Assembly (NCBI GenBank): GCA_035318925.1
Contig: DATHDS010000027.1
Location: 99,754 to 163,753, forward strand
Direction of reading: 5' to 3'
DNA: 64,000 nucleotides
DNA from: VAXT01 sp035318925
Lineage (GTDB): Bacteria; Actinomycetota; Thermoleophilia; Gaiellales; Gaiellaceae
A program made the translations under genes and the position numbers. A model generated the notes under the pieces. That model made no database searches. It was not told the origin of the DNA and saw only the letters and a list, made by a program, of their open reading frames with translations. This document shows positions 50,086 to 59,207 of this stretch, one piece after another. The first letter of the stretch is position 1, and the number at the start of each line of letters is the position of its first letter.

Positions 50086-51519
50086 TCAGCGCCTGCGGCC
50101 TCGACTGACGATCAGGTTGATCTTCGAGCGCGCGGGCAGCACCCGTCCAGGCCGGCGGCTTTGGGAGATGACGATGCCCTTCTTCCGCGTGCGCGAGTAG
50201 GCGCGCCCCACCTTGCCGGTACGGCAATGCCTCTTTGCGATCGTCCGCCTGGCCGCCGCAACCTGTTTGCCGACGACTTTCGGCACCTTGCATCGCGCGC
50301 TCGCGATCGAGAAGGTGCGCGAGACGTCGGGCGCCGGATTGAAGTCCTCGTCGCCCGCCTGCGAAGCGATCACCGTGCACGAACCGGGGCCGGTCAGATG
50401 GACCATCGCACCCTTGACCGTGCACTTCCCGCTCCCACCGAAGGAGACCGTCAGGCCGGAGGACGCTGTCGCGTGAACGCGGAAGTCCGGGACGCCGTAG
50501 GTTTTGCGCGCCAGTGGCCCGAACATGATCGTCTGGTTCCTGACGCCCAATGCCAGGCTGTGATCGAGGCCGCCGGCGACCGCGGTCACACCGGAGAGGC
50601 CGGTCGGGACGCTGCATTGCCCCGAGTCGGTGCTGCCGCTGCAGCCCCAGGCGATAACGGTGCCGTCGCTCTTCAATGCCACGCTGTGAGCGTAGCCCGC
50701 GGCGATCGCGGTCACGCCGGAGAGGCCGCTCGGAACATTGCACTGCCCGAAGTCCTGGCCGGCGCCGCACCCCCACGCGACGACGGTGCCGTCGCCCTTC
50801 AAGGCCAGGCTGTGAAAAGCGCCGCCCTCGATCGCGGTCACGCCGGAGAGGCCGCTCGGCACGGCGCACTGCCCGAAGTCTCCCCCGGCGCCGCAGCCCC
50901 AGGCAAGCACGGTGCCGCCGCCTTTCAAGGCCAGGCTGTGATAGTCGCCGGCGGCGACTGCGGTCACGCCGGAGAGCGCGCTCGGGACGTTGCACTGGCC
51001 GAAGTCGTGGCCGGCGCCGCAGCCCCAGGCAAGCACGGTGCCGTCGCTGTACAAGGCCAGGCTGTGAGCGCCGCCGGCGGAGATCGCGCTCACGCCGAAG
51101 AGGCCGTTCGGCACGCTGCATTGCCCGACATTGGTGCTGCCGGCGCAGCCCCAGGCGACAACGGTTCCGTCGCCCTTCAAAGCCAGGCTGTGAGCGAAGC
51201 CCGCGGCGATCGCGCTCACGGCGGAGAGGCCGCTCGGGACGCTGCACTGGCCGAAGTCGTGACCGCCGGCGCAGCCCCAGGCGACGACGGTTCCGTCGCC
51301 CTTCAAAGCCAGGCTGTGAAAGGCGCTGCCCTCGATCGCGGTCACGCCGGAGAGGCCGCTCGGCACGCTGCACTGTCCAACGTTGGTCGTGGCGCGGCAG
51401 CCCCAGGCGACCGGCCTGCCGGTGGCGGTTGCCCGCGCGGCGCCTGGCGCGAAGAGCAGCGCGACGCTCAGCCCGGCCAGCGCGCAGAACCGGACGGGCG
51501 GCCCCGGTCTCGTTGACAA
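50086..51519 (-). CDS. Secreted RCC1-repeat protein with PASTA-like tail
   Basis: 477 residues from TTG 51519, with GGAGCGGGAG upstream. A signal peptide ending ARATA is followed by seven repeats of about 46 residues, each with VPSGLSGVTAI, AGxxHSLALKGDGTVVAWG and a C-x-x-x-x-x-x-x-GQC pair: an RCC1-type seven-bladed propeller with a disulphide in each blade. Next comes a beta domain (VSFGGSGKCTVKGA to VTV-like IASQAGDEDFNPA) of MBG type, and a C-terminal PASTA-like domain CKVPKVVGKQVAAARRTI. The tail matches that of the cupredoxin protein at 30 kb. Probably displayed on or bound to the cell wall. Confidence 0.88.
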   Translation of the reverse strand: MSTRPGPPVRFCALAGLSVALLFAPGAARATATGRPVAWGCRATTNVGQCSVPSGLSGVTAIEGSAFHSLALKGDGTVVAWGCAGGHDFGQCSVPSGLSAVSAIAAGFAHSLALKGDGTVVAWGCAGSTNVGQCSVPNGLFGVSAISAGGAHSLALYSDGTVLAWGCGAGHDFGQCNVPSALSGVTAVAAGDYHSLALKGGGTVLAWGCGAGGDFGQCAVPSGLSGVTAIEGGAFHSLALKGDGTVVAWGCGAGQDFGQCNVPSGLSGVTAIAAGYAHSVALKSDGTVIAWGCSGSTDSGQCSVPTGLSGVTAVAGGLDHSLALGVRNQTIMFGPLARKTYGVPDFRVHATASSGLTVSFGGSGKCTVKGAMVHLTGPGSCTVIASQAGDEDFNPAPDVSRTFSIASARCKVPKVVGKQVAAARRTIAKRHCRTGKVGRAYSRTRKKGIVISQSRRPGRVLPARSKINLIVSRGRRR

Positions 51520-51600
51520 CTTGGTGTCTCCCGCTCCTTTCGGCCGCCTGAGTCGAGCGACGCTCTTCAGGAACCATCAACACGAGCCTGCCATAACGCC

Positions 51601-52599
51601 TCACACGGAGATGACGATCTTTCCTTGCGCGTGTCCTTCGCCCAGGTACCGGAGAGCGTCGGCGACTTCGCCCAGCTCGTAACGCCTCTCCACGACCGGC
51701 TTCACCTGGCCGGACTCGAGCAGCTCCCGCAGGGCATCCAGGTCCGGCCGGTTGAAGTTCGCGACGAAGAAGACGGCCTTCTGACCGCCGCGCCAGGCCG
51801 CCAGCCGCACTCTGGCTATGTGGCCGAGAGGCCCGAGAAATCGATTCGTCTTCGGTGCTCCGACGAGGACGAGCCTCGCCTGCGGGCTCAGCACTCGACT
51901 GTATCGCCCCCACGACCTCGTGCCGGAGACGTCCAGGATCACGTCGTAGCGCTCGCCGGCTCGAGTGAAGTCATCCCGGGTGTAGTCGATCACGTGATCG
52001 GCGCCGAGGGATCGCGCCTGCTCGACATTCCGCGTGCTGCAGACGGCCGTCACCTCTGCACCGAGCGCTTTGGCGATCTGCACGGCGAACGTGCCCACCC
52101 CGCCCGAGGCGCCGTTGACGAGGACCTTCTGCCCTCCCTGCAGCTGCCCGTGGTCGCGCAGGCCCTGGAGCGCGGTGAGCGCTGCGACCGGCACGGCCGC
52201 GGCCTCCTCGAACGTCAGGTTCGCCGGCTTCCGCGCGACGTCCATCGGCACGCAGACGTACTCGGCGAACGATCCGCCCCCGGCCTTCCCGCCGAAGACG
52301 TCGTCACCCGGTTGCAGGTCCGTGACGTCCTTGCCGACGGCCTCCACCGTTCCTGCGAAATCGCGGCCGACCAGGCGGGAGTCCTTCGGCCCGCGTAGGC
52401 CAGTCATCGGGCGGGCGATCCACGGTGTGCCCGTGACGTCGTACCAGTCCACTTGGTTCAGCGACGCGGCGCGCACTCGAACCAGGACGCCGTCGTCCGT
52501 GAGCTCCGGCCGCTCGACCGCCTGGAGCTCAAGCACGTCGGGCGGGCCGTACCCGTCACGGATGATCGCGTTCATCGTCGTGGTCGGTGTCGCTGTCAT
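51601..52599 (-). CDS. Quinone oxidoreductase-like medium-chain dehydrogenase (NADPH-dependent)
   Basis: 332 residues with an N-terminal GroES-like domain (RAASLNQVDWYDVTG, GRDFAGTVEAVGKDV, PGDDVFGG) and a Rossmann fold with VLVNGASGGVGTFAVQIAKA. The structural zinc cysteines are absent, as in zeta-crystallin/QOR proteins. It would reduce quinones or enones. Divergent from a TetR gene whose operator covers both promoters, so it is likely induced by the compound it detoxifies. Confidence 0.92.
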   Translation of the reverse strand: MTATPTTTMNAIIRDGYGPPDVLELQAVERPELTDDGVLVRVRAASLNQVDWYDVTGTPWIARPMTGLRGPKDSRLVGRDFAGTVEAVGKDVTDLQPGDDVFGGKAGGGSFAEYVCVPMDVARKPANLTFEEAAAVPVAALTALQGLRDHGQLQGGQKVLVNGASGGVGTFAVQIAKALGAEVTAVCSTRNVEQARSLGADHVIDYTRDDFTRAGERYDVILDVSGTRSWGRYSRVLSPQARLVLVGAPKTNRFLGPLGHIARVRLAAWRGGQKAVFFVANFNRPDLDALRELLESGQVKPVVERRYELGEVADALRYLGEGHAQGKIVISV

Positions 52600-52623
52600 G
52601 ATCGCCTCTCGTTCGTACAGTGT

Positions 52624-52660
52624 AAGCTTATGTCGTAAGTTATACGTACGACGTAAGCTT
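52624..52660. promoter_or_regulatory. TetR-type operator between quinone oxidoreductase and tetR genes
   Basis: AAGCTTATGTCGTA (52624-52637) and TACGACGTAAGCTT (52647-52660) form 14-base arms with one mismatch around a 9-base spacer. The right arm contains TAAGCT, which is six bases before the tetR ATG at 52666, so a bound repressor would block its own promoter. Confidence 0.75.
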
Positions 52661-52665
52661 TGTCA

Positions 52666-53325
52666 ATGGCCACGAGAACAGACTCCCGCCTCCCCCTCAG
52701 CCGAGATCGGATCCTGCAGGCAGCCCTCGAGCTCGCGGACGAGGGCGGTATCGAGACGCTGACGATGCGCAAGCTCGGGCAGGCGCTCGGGTTCGAGGCC
52801 ATGTCGCTCTACAACCACGTCGCGAACAAAGACGACCTCCTCGACGGCATCCTCGACCTCGTCCTGGCTGAAAGCGAGCCGCCTGCGCCGGGAGGAGACT
52901 GGGACGCGGCACTACGGACGAGCGCGATCTCCGTCCACGACGCTCTCGGGCGTCACCCCTGGTCGTGCATGCTGCTGATGGCGCCCGAACACGCCCGTCC
53001 CGCACGGGTGCGATACATGGACTTGCTCCTCGGACGGCTGCGCGAAGCCGGGTTCTCGGCCGAGACGACCTACACCGCCTACCACGTCCTCGACGCACAT
53101 ATCTTCGGCTTCTCGCTCTGGGAGACGAGTCACAGCTACACGGCCGAGGAGGCCTCGAACCTCGCGGCGACGTTCATGGAGACGATCACGGCCGATGCCT
53201 ATCCCCACCTCCATGAACATGCCCAGCAGCACTTCAGCGAAGGCCCCCACCGCGAGGTGAGCGCGTTCGAGCTCGGGCTCGATCTGATCGTCGACGGCCT
53301 GAAGAAGATCCGCGAAACGGCCTGA
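52666..53325 (+). CDS. TetR-family repressor
   Basis: 219 residues from ATG 52666 (TTG at 52660 is in frame but within the operator). The DNA-binding domain has RDRILQAALELADEGGIETLTMRKLGQALGFEAMSLYNHVANKDDLLDGI, with the recognition helix around residues 38-48. The C-terminal ligand domain (TetR_C-type) contains HDALGRHPWSCMLLM and TAYHVLDAHIFGFSLWE. It probably represses the divergent oxidoreductase and itself. Confidence 0.92.
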   Translation: MATRTDSRLPLSRDRILQAALELADEGGIETLTMRKLGQALGFEAMSLYNHVANKDDLLDGILDLVLAESEPPAPGGDWDAALRTSAISVHDALGRHPWSCMLLMAPEHARPARVRYMDLLLGRLREAGFSAETTYTAYHVLDAHIFGFSLWETSHSYTAEEASNLAATFMETITADAYPHLHEHAQQHFSEGPHREVSAFELGLDLIVDGLKKIRETA

Positions 53326-56079
53326 CTACACCGCGGCCGTTTCGGCGATCCTGACCAGATCGAGCGCTTGCTTGATCGTGAGCCTGCGGCCGGCCTCTGT
53401 GGCTCGGGCGACCTCGTCGGCCGAGAGGGCTGCTCGTGCCGTGTCGACGAACTCGCGACCCGGCGTCTCGTCGGAGTAGACGTTGACGATGCCCTCCTGC
53501 TGGGCGTAGAGCTCTGCCGCGGCAGCCAATTGCACGGCATTGCCGGGCCGCTGCTCGACCGTCTCGGCGGCCGCGAGCCCGATCAGCGAGAGCCCGACTC
53601 CACGGACGCTTGCCACGTCGATGTAGGCCTGCACCGAGCCGAGGAAGTACCGGCGCGCGAGCGCCGGGTCCTCCTGTCGTAGGTGCGTCCACGCCATCTC
53701 GGAGAGAATCCGGGCTTCCTCCGCGCGGTCACCGATCGCTTCAAACGCGGCGAGAGACCGGCGGTAGAGGTCGACGGAACCGGTGAGGTCGCCGCGAACG
53801 GATGCGAGTTGGGCGAGACCGCCGAGCGACAGGCCGGCTCCTTCCTCATCGCCGAGACGCTGCTGGATCTCGAGTGCGTGGGAGTAGCTCGCCTGGGCGG
53901 CGTCGAGCTCGCCGGAGACCGTCTGGAGGATTCCGTCAACGGACGAGGCGAAAGCTTCCGCCCACGTCAGGCCGCGTGCGCGGCTTCGCTCGATTGCCTC
54001 GCTCGTCCACCTGAGGCCGGCTTCGAGATCGGACCCGAGCAGCGCGATCGCCCCGAGGAACGCAGCGACGCAGACCTCGCGATCGGCTTCGAGCCCTGCC
54101 GCGATGCGATACGCCTCGGCACATTCGTCGTTCGCCCGCTCAAACTGGCCCAGCATCCACGACGCCAGGCCGGCCGTGGTCAGCGCGCCCGCTCGTCCGA
54201 CCGTGGGAGCGCCGCCCGGGTCGGCTTCGAGGAAGGAGGCGGCGTACTCCCTGGCGGTGATGTTCTTGCCGCGGATGTGCCAGTAGAGGTACAGGTCGCC
54301 ACACAGCTGCAGGCCCTCTTCGCAGGCAGCGGCATCGCCGTCCTGTGCCGCTGCCAGGAGCGCGTCGAGCGCGGCCTGAAGGTTGCCCTCCTCGGCGATG
54401 CCGCGTTCGAGGGACCCGATCTGATCGGTGCCCTCGACGCCGTCGCGGATCTCCCGGCCGAGCTCCGCATACCGGCGGGCGTGCCTCAGCGCAACGTCAC
54501 GCATCTCGCCCGCGCTCTCGAGGCGCTCGCGCGCGTACTCACCGATCGTCTGCAGCATCCGGAGCCGGTCGCCCTGGCTGTCCGTTTGCACGAGAGCCTT
54601 GTCGACGAGTGACTCCAGCTCGTCGAGAATGGCCTCGCCGGGGTCTGCGCAGACGGCCTCGACGTCCGCGACCGTGCAGCCTCCCGCGAAGACCGCCATC
54701 CGCCGGAAGAGGCGCTGCTCCGGCTCCGCGAGGAGCGAGTGGCTCCAGTCGATTGTGGCGCGGAGAGTTTGCTGCCGCTCAGGAATGTCGCGAGGGCCCG
54801 ATGTGAGCACCTGGAGGGCGTGATCGAGCCGGTCGAGCAGCGCCTCCGGAGACAGGAGCCGCAGCCGGGCCGCGGCGAGCTCGAGAGCCAGTGGCAGGCC
54901 GTCCAGGCGCCGACAGACAGCCACGACGGCCCCGGCGTTCTCGGCGGTCAGCGCGAACGAGCCCTTCGTCGTTATGGCGCGCTCGACGAACAAGGCGATG
55001 GCTGGATACGTCATGAGCGACTCGGTTGACTCCGCGTCCGATGGCGGAGGGAGCTCGAGCGGGGCGAGTGAGTACTCCTGTTCGGCGGCGATCCTGAGCG
55101 GTGTCCTGCTGGTGGTCACGATCCGCAGCCCAGGGCACTGCTCGATCAGACCGGCCACCTCCGAAGCCGCCGCCACGATCTGCTCGAGGTTGTCGAGAAG
55201 CAGGAGCGCCTTCTTGTCACCGATGAGGGCCGCAACCCCCTCGCCAAGCGTCCGCCCCTCGGCCTCCTTCACGTCCAGCGCCTCTGCGAGAGCCGGTAGG
55301 AAGTCCGCAGGCTCGGTGACGGCGGCGAGCGCGATGAACGAGACACCATCCAGGAACTCCGACGCGAGCAGCCGGCCGAGCTCGACGACGAGCCGGGTCT
55401 TTCCGACACCGCCGGGGCCGGTGATCGTGACGACCCGATGTTCCCGCGCGAGCTTCACGAGCGCAGCCAGGTCGGGAGCCCGGCCGACCAGTAGTGCGCC
55501 CGGGTCGGGCAAGTTGCTGGGCAGACTGGCGAACCGCTCGCCCTTGCCCTCCAGCACCCCTGGATCCGGCACCACGATGCCGTCGGCCGCTACCGCGTAG
55601 AGCTCGATTGGGGCCCCGACGTTCTTGAACCTGAACTGCCCCAGGCGGACGACGCCGACGTCGCTGCGGTTCTTGATCTGGTCGTACGCGGAGTCGGACA
55701 ACATCACTCCGCCGGGTACGGCGAACGACTCGATTCGAGCAGCGATGTTCACCGCGATGCCGGTGAGCCGCTCGGCCTCGACGATCACCTCGCCCACGTG
55801 GACGCCGATGCGAACCGGTACGTCTTGTTCTGCGAGTTCCCGCTGGATCGCAACCGCGGCGAGCACGGCATCGAGGGAGCTCGGGAACATGCTCATGCTG
55901 CCGTCCCCGAGCCGCTGGACGATCGTCCCGCCAAAGGCGCTGTGGTGAGTCTCGAGCGCACTCATGTACCGGTTGCGCTTGTCGACTCCCAGGCGCTCGT
56001 CCGCCTGAATCAGCGCCGTGTACCCGACCACATCGGTGAACATCACCGCGACGAGCCGACGATCAAGCCGCTCACTCAC
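53326..56079 (-). CDS. Adenylate/guanylate cyclase - NB-ARC - TPR protein
   Basis: 917 residues. Cyclase domain (about 8-165) with metal aspartates in FTDVVGYTAL and RLGDGSMSMF and the AVNIAARIES helix. NB-ARC/STAND ATPase with Walker A GPGGVGKTRLV, Walker B ALLLLDNLEQ, TTSRTPL and GLPLALELAAARLRLL, the last being the GLPL motif. The remaining 400 residues are TPR-like helices. It differs from the 12-15 kb relative in having an NB-ARC instead of AAA ATPase. It is preceded by a small unrelated gene, 12 bases from its start. Confidence 0.9.
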   Translation of the reverse strand: MSERLDRRLVAVMFTDVVGYTALIQADERLGVDKRNRYMSALETHHSAFGGTIVQRLGDGSMSMFPSSLDAVLAAVAIQRELAEQDVPVRIGVHVGEVIVEAERLTGIAVNIAARIESFAVPGGVMLSDSAYDQIKNRSDVGVVRLGQFRFKNVGAPIELYAVAADGIVVPDPGVLEGKGERFASLPSNLPDPGALLVGRAPDLAALVKLAREHRVVTITGPGGVGKTRLVVELGRLLASEFLDGVSFIALAAVTEPADFLPALAEALDVKEAEGRTLGEGVAALIGDKKALLLLDNLEQIVAAASEVAGLIEQCPGLRIVTTSRTPLRIAAEQEYSLAPLELPPPSDAESTESLMTYPAIALFVERAITTKGSFALTAENAGAVVAVCRRLDGLPLALELAAARLRLLSPEALLDRLDHALQVLTSGPRDIPERQQTLRATIDWSHSLLAEPEQRLFRRMAVFAGGCTVADVEAVCADPGEAILDELESLVDKALVQTDSQGDRLRMLQTIGEYARERLESAGEMRDVALRHARRYAELGREIRDGVEGTDQIGSLERGIAEEGNLQAALDALLAAAQDGDAAACEEGLQLCGDLYLYWHIRGKNITAREYAASFLEADPGGAPTVGRAGALTTAGLASWMLGQFERANDECAEAYRIAAGLEADREVCVAAFLGAIALLGSDLEAGLRWTSEAIERSRARGLTWAEAFASSVDGILQTVSGELDAAQASYSHALEIQQRLGDEEGAGLSLGGLAQLASVRGDLTGSVDLYRRSLAAFEAIGDRAEEARILSEMAWTHLRQEDPALARRYFLGSVQAYIDVASVRGVGLSLIGLAAAETVEQRPGNAVQLAAAAELYAQQEGIVNVYSDETPGREFVDTARAALSADEVARATEAGRRLTIKQALDLVRIAETAAV

Positions 56080-56091
56080 GGCTACTCCTCT

Positions 56092-56340
56092 TCAAGCGCC
56101 TTCGACAGACACGCGCCGGAGCGAGAAGCCCCACGCGCGCCCGCTCGCGAACAGCTCGTCTGCGTCGACTTCGTCGGCCCAGGCGAGAAAGTGGGGCTTC
56201 GCGTCGTCGTCGGTCGAGCCGTAGAGAGCCGTGCGTGTAGGCGGATGACGAGCCGAATCGATCGGTTCGCCGCGCTCGATGGCGTCGAGGCGCGCCTGCG
56301 CTGCCTCGGCGACGGGTCCTTCCTCGTACCCGCGCGGCAT
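56092..56340 (-). CDS. 82-residue soluble protein, unknown function
   Basis: Starts at ATG 56340, with TACACT six bases upstream (56347-56352). Acidic N-terminus (GYEEGPVAEAAQARLDAIERG), then a short DDDAKPHFLAWADEVDADEL stretch and a basic FSLRRVS end. It is 12 bases upstream of the cyclase-NB-ARC gene on the same strand, so probably co-transcribed. Function unknown. Confidence 0.6.
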   Translation of the reverse strand: MPRGYEEGPVAEAAQARLDAIERGEPIDSARHPPTRTALYGSTDDDAKPHFLAWADEVDADELFASGRAWGFSLRRVSVEGA

Positions 56341-56399
56341 CGTGCGAGTGTAGCCCGAGAAAGCGAGATTTCGGTGTCGCAGCTACAGGAGGTGCGCGG

Positions 56400-56819
56400 A
56401 TGACGCCTGACCCAGATCAATGGCTTGATTTCGCTCGGCGCTACACCGAGGCCTGGTGCAGCCAGGACCCGGCCAGCGTGGCCGAGCACTTCGCGCCCGA
56501 GGGCTCGCTCACGATCAACGGTGGTCCGCCCTCAGTGGGGCGAGCTGCGATCACGGAGGCAGCGCGGGCATTCATGGTCGCGTTCCCGGACATGCGGGTG
56601 CTCATGGACGACCTACGCGTCCAGGGCGGCGGCCTCGAGTACCACTGGACCCTGATCGGCGCCAACACCGGGCCGGGCGGGACCGGAAACCGCGTTCGGA
56701 TCACCGGGTTCGAGGAGTGGACGATGGGTGACGACGGGCTCATCGCCGAGTCGCAGGGCCATTACGACCAGGCCGAGTACGACCGCCAGCTCGAGCACGG
56801 AGTGGAAGAGCCCCGCTAG
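56400..56819 (+). CDS. SnoaL/NTF2-like protein
   Basis: 139 residues with an AGGAGGTG site six bases before the ATG. NTF2-fold pattern: FARRYTEAWCSQDPASVAEHFAPEGS, INGGPPSVGRAAI, AFPDMRVLMDDL and the late EEWTMGDDGLIAESQGHYD. SnoaL-like members bind or isomerise hydrophobic small molecules. No catalytic dyad can be assigned by eye. Confidence 0.85.
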   Translation: MTPDPDQWLDFARRYTEAWCSQDPASVAEHFAPEGSLTINGGPPSVGRAAITEAARAFMVAFPDMRVLMDDLRVQGGGLEYHWTLIGANTGPGGTGNRVRITGFEEWTMGDDGLIAESQGHYDQAEYDRQLEHGVEEPR

Positions 56820-56875
56820 GTTAAGGATATGGCGCTACGATCGCGCCACGGGGTCGAGGAGAGAGGGGAGACAGA

Positions 56876-58240
56876 ATGCCCGGCCGGTTTTTCGCGACCA
56901 CATCCTCCACGATTGTCCTTGCGTTTGCGGGTGCTCTAGTCATGGCGACGCTGGCGACGGCCGCCGCGCCGATCCCGAACTTCAATGTGACCGCGAGGCC
57001 AGGTAACGAGGCGGAGGATGCGATCGCGGTCAATCCGACCAACCCTTCGAACGTCGTGGCGATGTCGACGCTGCCGGACGTCGTCGCCGGCCTCGCGGTA
57101 GGCGTCTCCTTCAACGGCGGGCACACGTGGGCGCGACGGGTGATCGGCACGACCGGCGACCCGCTCGGGGAGATCTGCTGCGACGAGCAACTGGCGTGGG
57201 ATCGGTACGGAAACCTCTGGATGACGTACCTGCTCAACACCAGCGGCGACGTCCTGGTCGCGCTTTCCACGGACGGGGGCAGAACGTTCACGAAGGTCGG
57301 CGACATCGTGACGAACGGCGACCAGCCTTCGATCGCGGTCGGGCCGAGCAGCGTCTGGGTCAGCTACACGAGCTTCCCCGGAACTCTGATCCAGGCATTC
57401 GGCGCGCCGGTCACCGGGCTCGGCCAGTTCGGGGCCTTCAGTACGCCGGAGAGGGTTCCCACCTCGAACGGCCGAGGCGACTACGGGGATACGGCCGTCG
57501 GGCCGAACGGCCAGGTAATGGTCACCTACCAGGACAAGACGGGCGGTCAGGTCGGCTCCAACATCTACACGGCGGTCGATCCCGACGGCCTCGGATCCAC
57601 CGGTTTCAACGACCCCCGGTTCCTTGCCCACAGCTACGTCGGCGGCTTCGACTACATCCCGGCTCAGCCGGACCGGTCGATCGACGCCGAGGCGAACCTG
57701 GCCTGGGATCGGAGTGGCGGCGCGCACAGCGGCCGTGCATACGTCATCTGGACCCAGGAGACGCCGAACGAGAGCAACAACACGGACATCATGTTCCAGT
57801 ACTCCGACGACAGCGGCACTACCTGGTCGCTGGCCGTCCGGCTAAACGACGATCACACGGTGAACAGCCAGTACAACCCGGCGATCGCGCTCGACCAGTC
57901 GAGCGGTGACGTCGCCGTTTCCTGGTACGACACCCGGAACGACCTCGGGACCGGCGGGAGCGGTGACACAAACGGCGTCCCGAATGACGATTTCCAGATC
58001 TGGGCCACCGATACCACGAACGGCGGGACGACGTTCGCCCCGAACTTGCGGGTCAGCCGCGGAACTTCGAACGCGGTCGATGCGAACAGCTTCTTCGACA
58101 CCGGCGACTACACGCACGCGGCGTTCCAGTCAGGCGCGTTCTGGCCCGCCTGGTCGGACAACTCGAACAGCACCCACGACAACCCGAACGGAACCCTTCA
58201 CCAGCTCGACCTCTACACAGCGAAGGTCTCAATCCCCTAA
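56876..58240 (+). CDS. Secreted BNR-repeat (sialidase-fold) protein
   Basis: 454 residues from ATG 56876, with GAGAGGGGAG upstream. Signal peptide, then a propeller with BNR/Asp-box motifs: SFNGGHTWAR, STDGGRTFTK, SDDSGTTWS and TNGGTTFAP. ICCDEQLAWDRYGNLWMTY carries an unusual vicinal cysteine pair. Like the 16-18 kb protein it may be a lectin or hydrolase; the catalytic arginines and aspartates are not clear. The gene ends next to an IS3 remnant. Confidence 0.83.
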   Translation: MPGRFFATTSSTIVLAFAGALVMATLATAAAPIPNFNVTARPGNEAEDAIAVNPTNPSNVVAMSTLPDVVAGLAVGVSFNGGHTWARRVIGTTGDPLGEICCDEQLAWDRYGNLWMTYLLNTSGDVLVALSTDGGRTFTKVGDIVTNGDQPSIAVGPSSVWVSYTSFPGTLIQAFGAPVTGLGQFGAFSTPERVPTSNGRGDYGDTAVGPNGQVMVTYQDKTGGQVGSNIYTAVDPDGLGSTGFNDPRFLAHSYVGGFDYIPAQPDRSIDAEANLAWDRSGGAHSGRAYVIWTQETPNESNNTDIMFQYSDDSGTTWSLAVRLNDDHTVNSQYNPAIALDQSSGDVAVSWYDTRNDLGTGGSGDTNGVPNDDFQIWATDTTNGGTTFAPNLRVSRGTSNAVDANSFFDTGDYTHAAFQSGAFWPAWSDNSNSTHDNPNGTLHQLDLYTAKVSIP

Positions 58241-58250
58241 CGCGTGCAAT

Positions 58251-58335
58251 CTTTGTGCCAAATCGTGGAGACGGCTGCCGGTGCTGCCCTCTCACTCTCG
58301 GTTTCCTGACGCGTCGCTCCGTGCCCGTATGCGAG
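58251..58335. repeat. Dispersed repeat blocks A and B (contiguous copy)
   Basis: Block A (58251-58286, starting CTTTGTGCCAAATCGTGGAG) recurs with few changes at 63723-63758; block B (58287-58335, with CTCTCGGTTTCCTGACGCGT) recurs at 63010-63056. Here they are adjacent and lie directly upstream of transposase remnant sequence. Confidence 0.7.
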
Positions 58336-58550
58336 CCGAGAGCTTCGTCGACAGCTTCAAGACCGAGCTGATCACCGACCGCGTCTGGGTGTCGCTCCAA
58401 GCCTCGAGCTAGCCATCGTCGAATACGTCGGCTGGTTCAACCTTGACCGCCTGCACGAGTCCCTCGGCTACCTACCACCAGTCGAGTTCGAAGCTCTCTA
58501 CGCTCCGCAGATCGAGACAAGAAAGGTTTCAAGAACAGGAGAAGTCAAAT
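58329..58550 (+). pseudogene. IS3-family transposase remnant (C-terminal part, frameshifted)
   Basis: Reads AESFVDSFKTELITDRVW up to about 58388 in one frame. After a frameshift near 58395-58405 it continues as LELAIVEYVGWFNLDRLHES LGYLPPVEFEALYAPQIET to a stop at 58550, in the C-terminal order of IS3 OrfB integrases. The N-terminal two-thirds and the inverted repeats are gone, so it cannot be active. Its end overlaps the ribosome-binding site and ATG of the PEBP gene. Confidence 0.85.
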
Positions 58551-59076
58551 GAACTGGAACCCGTACGACAACCTTCCCCCAGCGGCCTCATTCTCACTGA
58601 CCAGCAGCGACCTGAAGGAGGGCGAGAAGCTGGCGATGCCGCAGGTCAGCGGCATCTTCGGCGCTAGCGGCCACGACGTTTCCCCGCAGCTCTCCTGGAG
58701 CGGCTTCCCGTCGGGAACGCAGAGCTTCGTGGTCACCATGTGCGACCCCGAAGCGCCCACCGTCACCGGCTTTTGGCACTGGGCGGTCGTCAACATTCCC
58801 GGCAACGTCACCGAGTTGCCTGCGGGCGCCGGCGACAAGTCCGGCTCTGGGCTCCCGGAGGGCGCTTTTCAGCTCAAAAACGACGCCAGAATGGCGTGCT
58901 ACGTCGGCGCCGGGCCGCCGGAGGGCCACGGCAGGCACCGCTATATCTTCGCGGCCCTCGCCCTCGAGGCTGAGAGGGTCGAGATTGACAAGGAAGCGAC
59001 GCCCGCATTGCTGATGTTCAACCTATTCAACGGCACTCTTGGACGCGCCTTCCTCGAGGGCTGGTACGAGAGGTAG
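58549..59076 (+). CDS. PEBP-family (YbhB/Raf kinase inhibitor-like) protein
   Basis: 175 residues with AGGAG seven bases before the ATG. Family signatures: DVSPQLSWSGFPSGTQSFVVTMCDPEAPT, GFWHWAVVNIP and a GHGRHRYIFAALAL segment, which form the anion/phosphate-binding pocket. Bacterial members are cytosolic or periplasmic with no settled role. The ATG overlaps the end of the IS3 remnant (ATGA), so the insertion may have brought the ribosome-binding site. Confidence 0.9.
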   Translation: MNWNPYDNLPPAASFSLTSSDLKEGEKLAMPQVSGIFGASGHDVSPQLSWSGFPSGTQSFVVTMCDPEAPTVTGFWHWAVVNIPGNVTELPAGAGDKSGSGLPEGAFQLKNDARMACYVGAGPPEGHGRHRYIFAALALEAERVEIDKEATPALLMFNLFNGTLGRAFLEGWYER

Positions 59077-59207
59077 ACCAGAGGAAGCGTGAAACACCGC
59101 GTCATACCGACGAACCGATCGTCCCCGAACGGGACCGAGAGCGATCCTGTGAGCGGCAGATGCGGGGCCGTCTTCCGCTTTGTGGCTCGGCCCTCGAAGA
59201 TCCGCTG

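Noticed and set aside
50540..51420. Regularly spaced DNA repeats resembling a CRISPR array
   Set aside because: They are the in-frame coding repeats of the RCC1-type protein, with about 140-base period.
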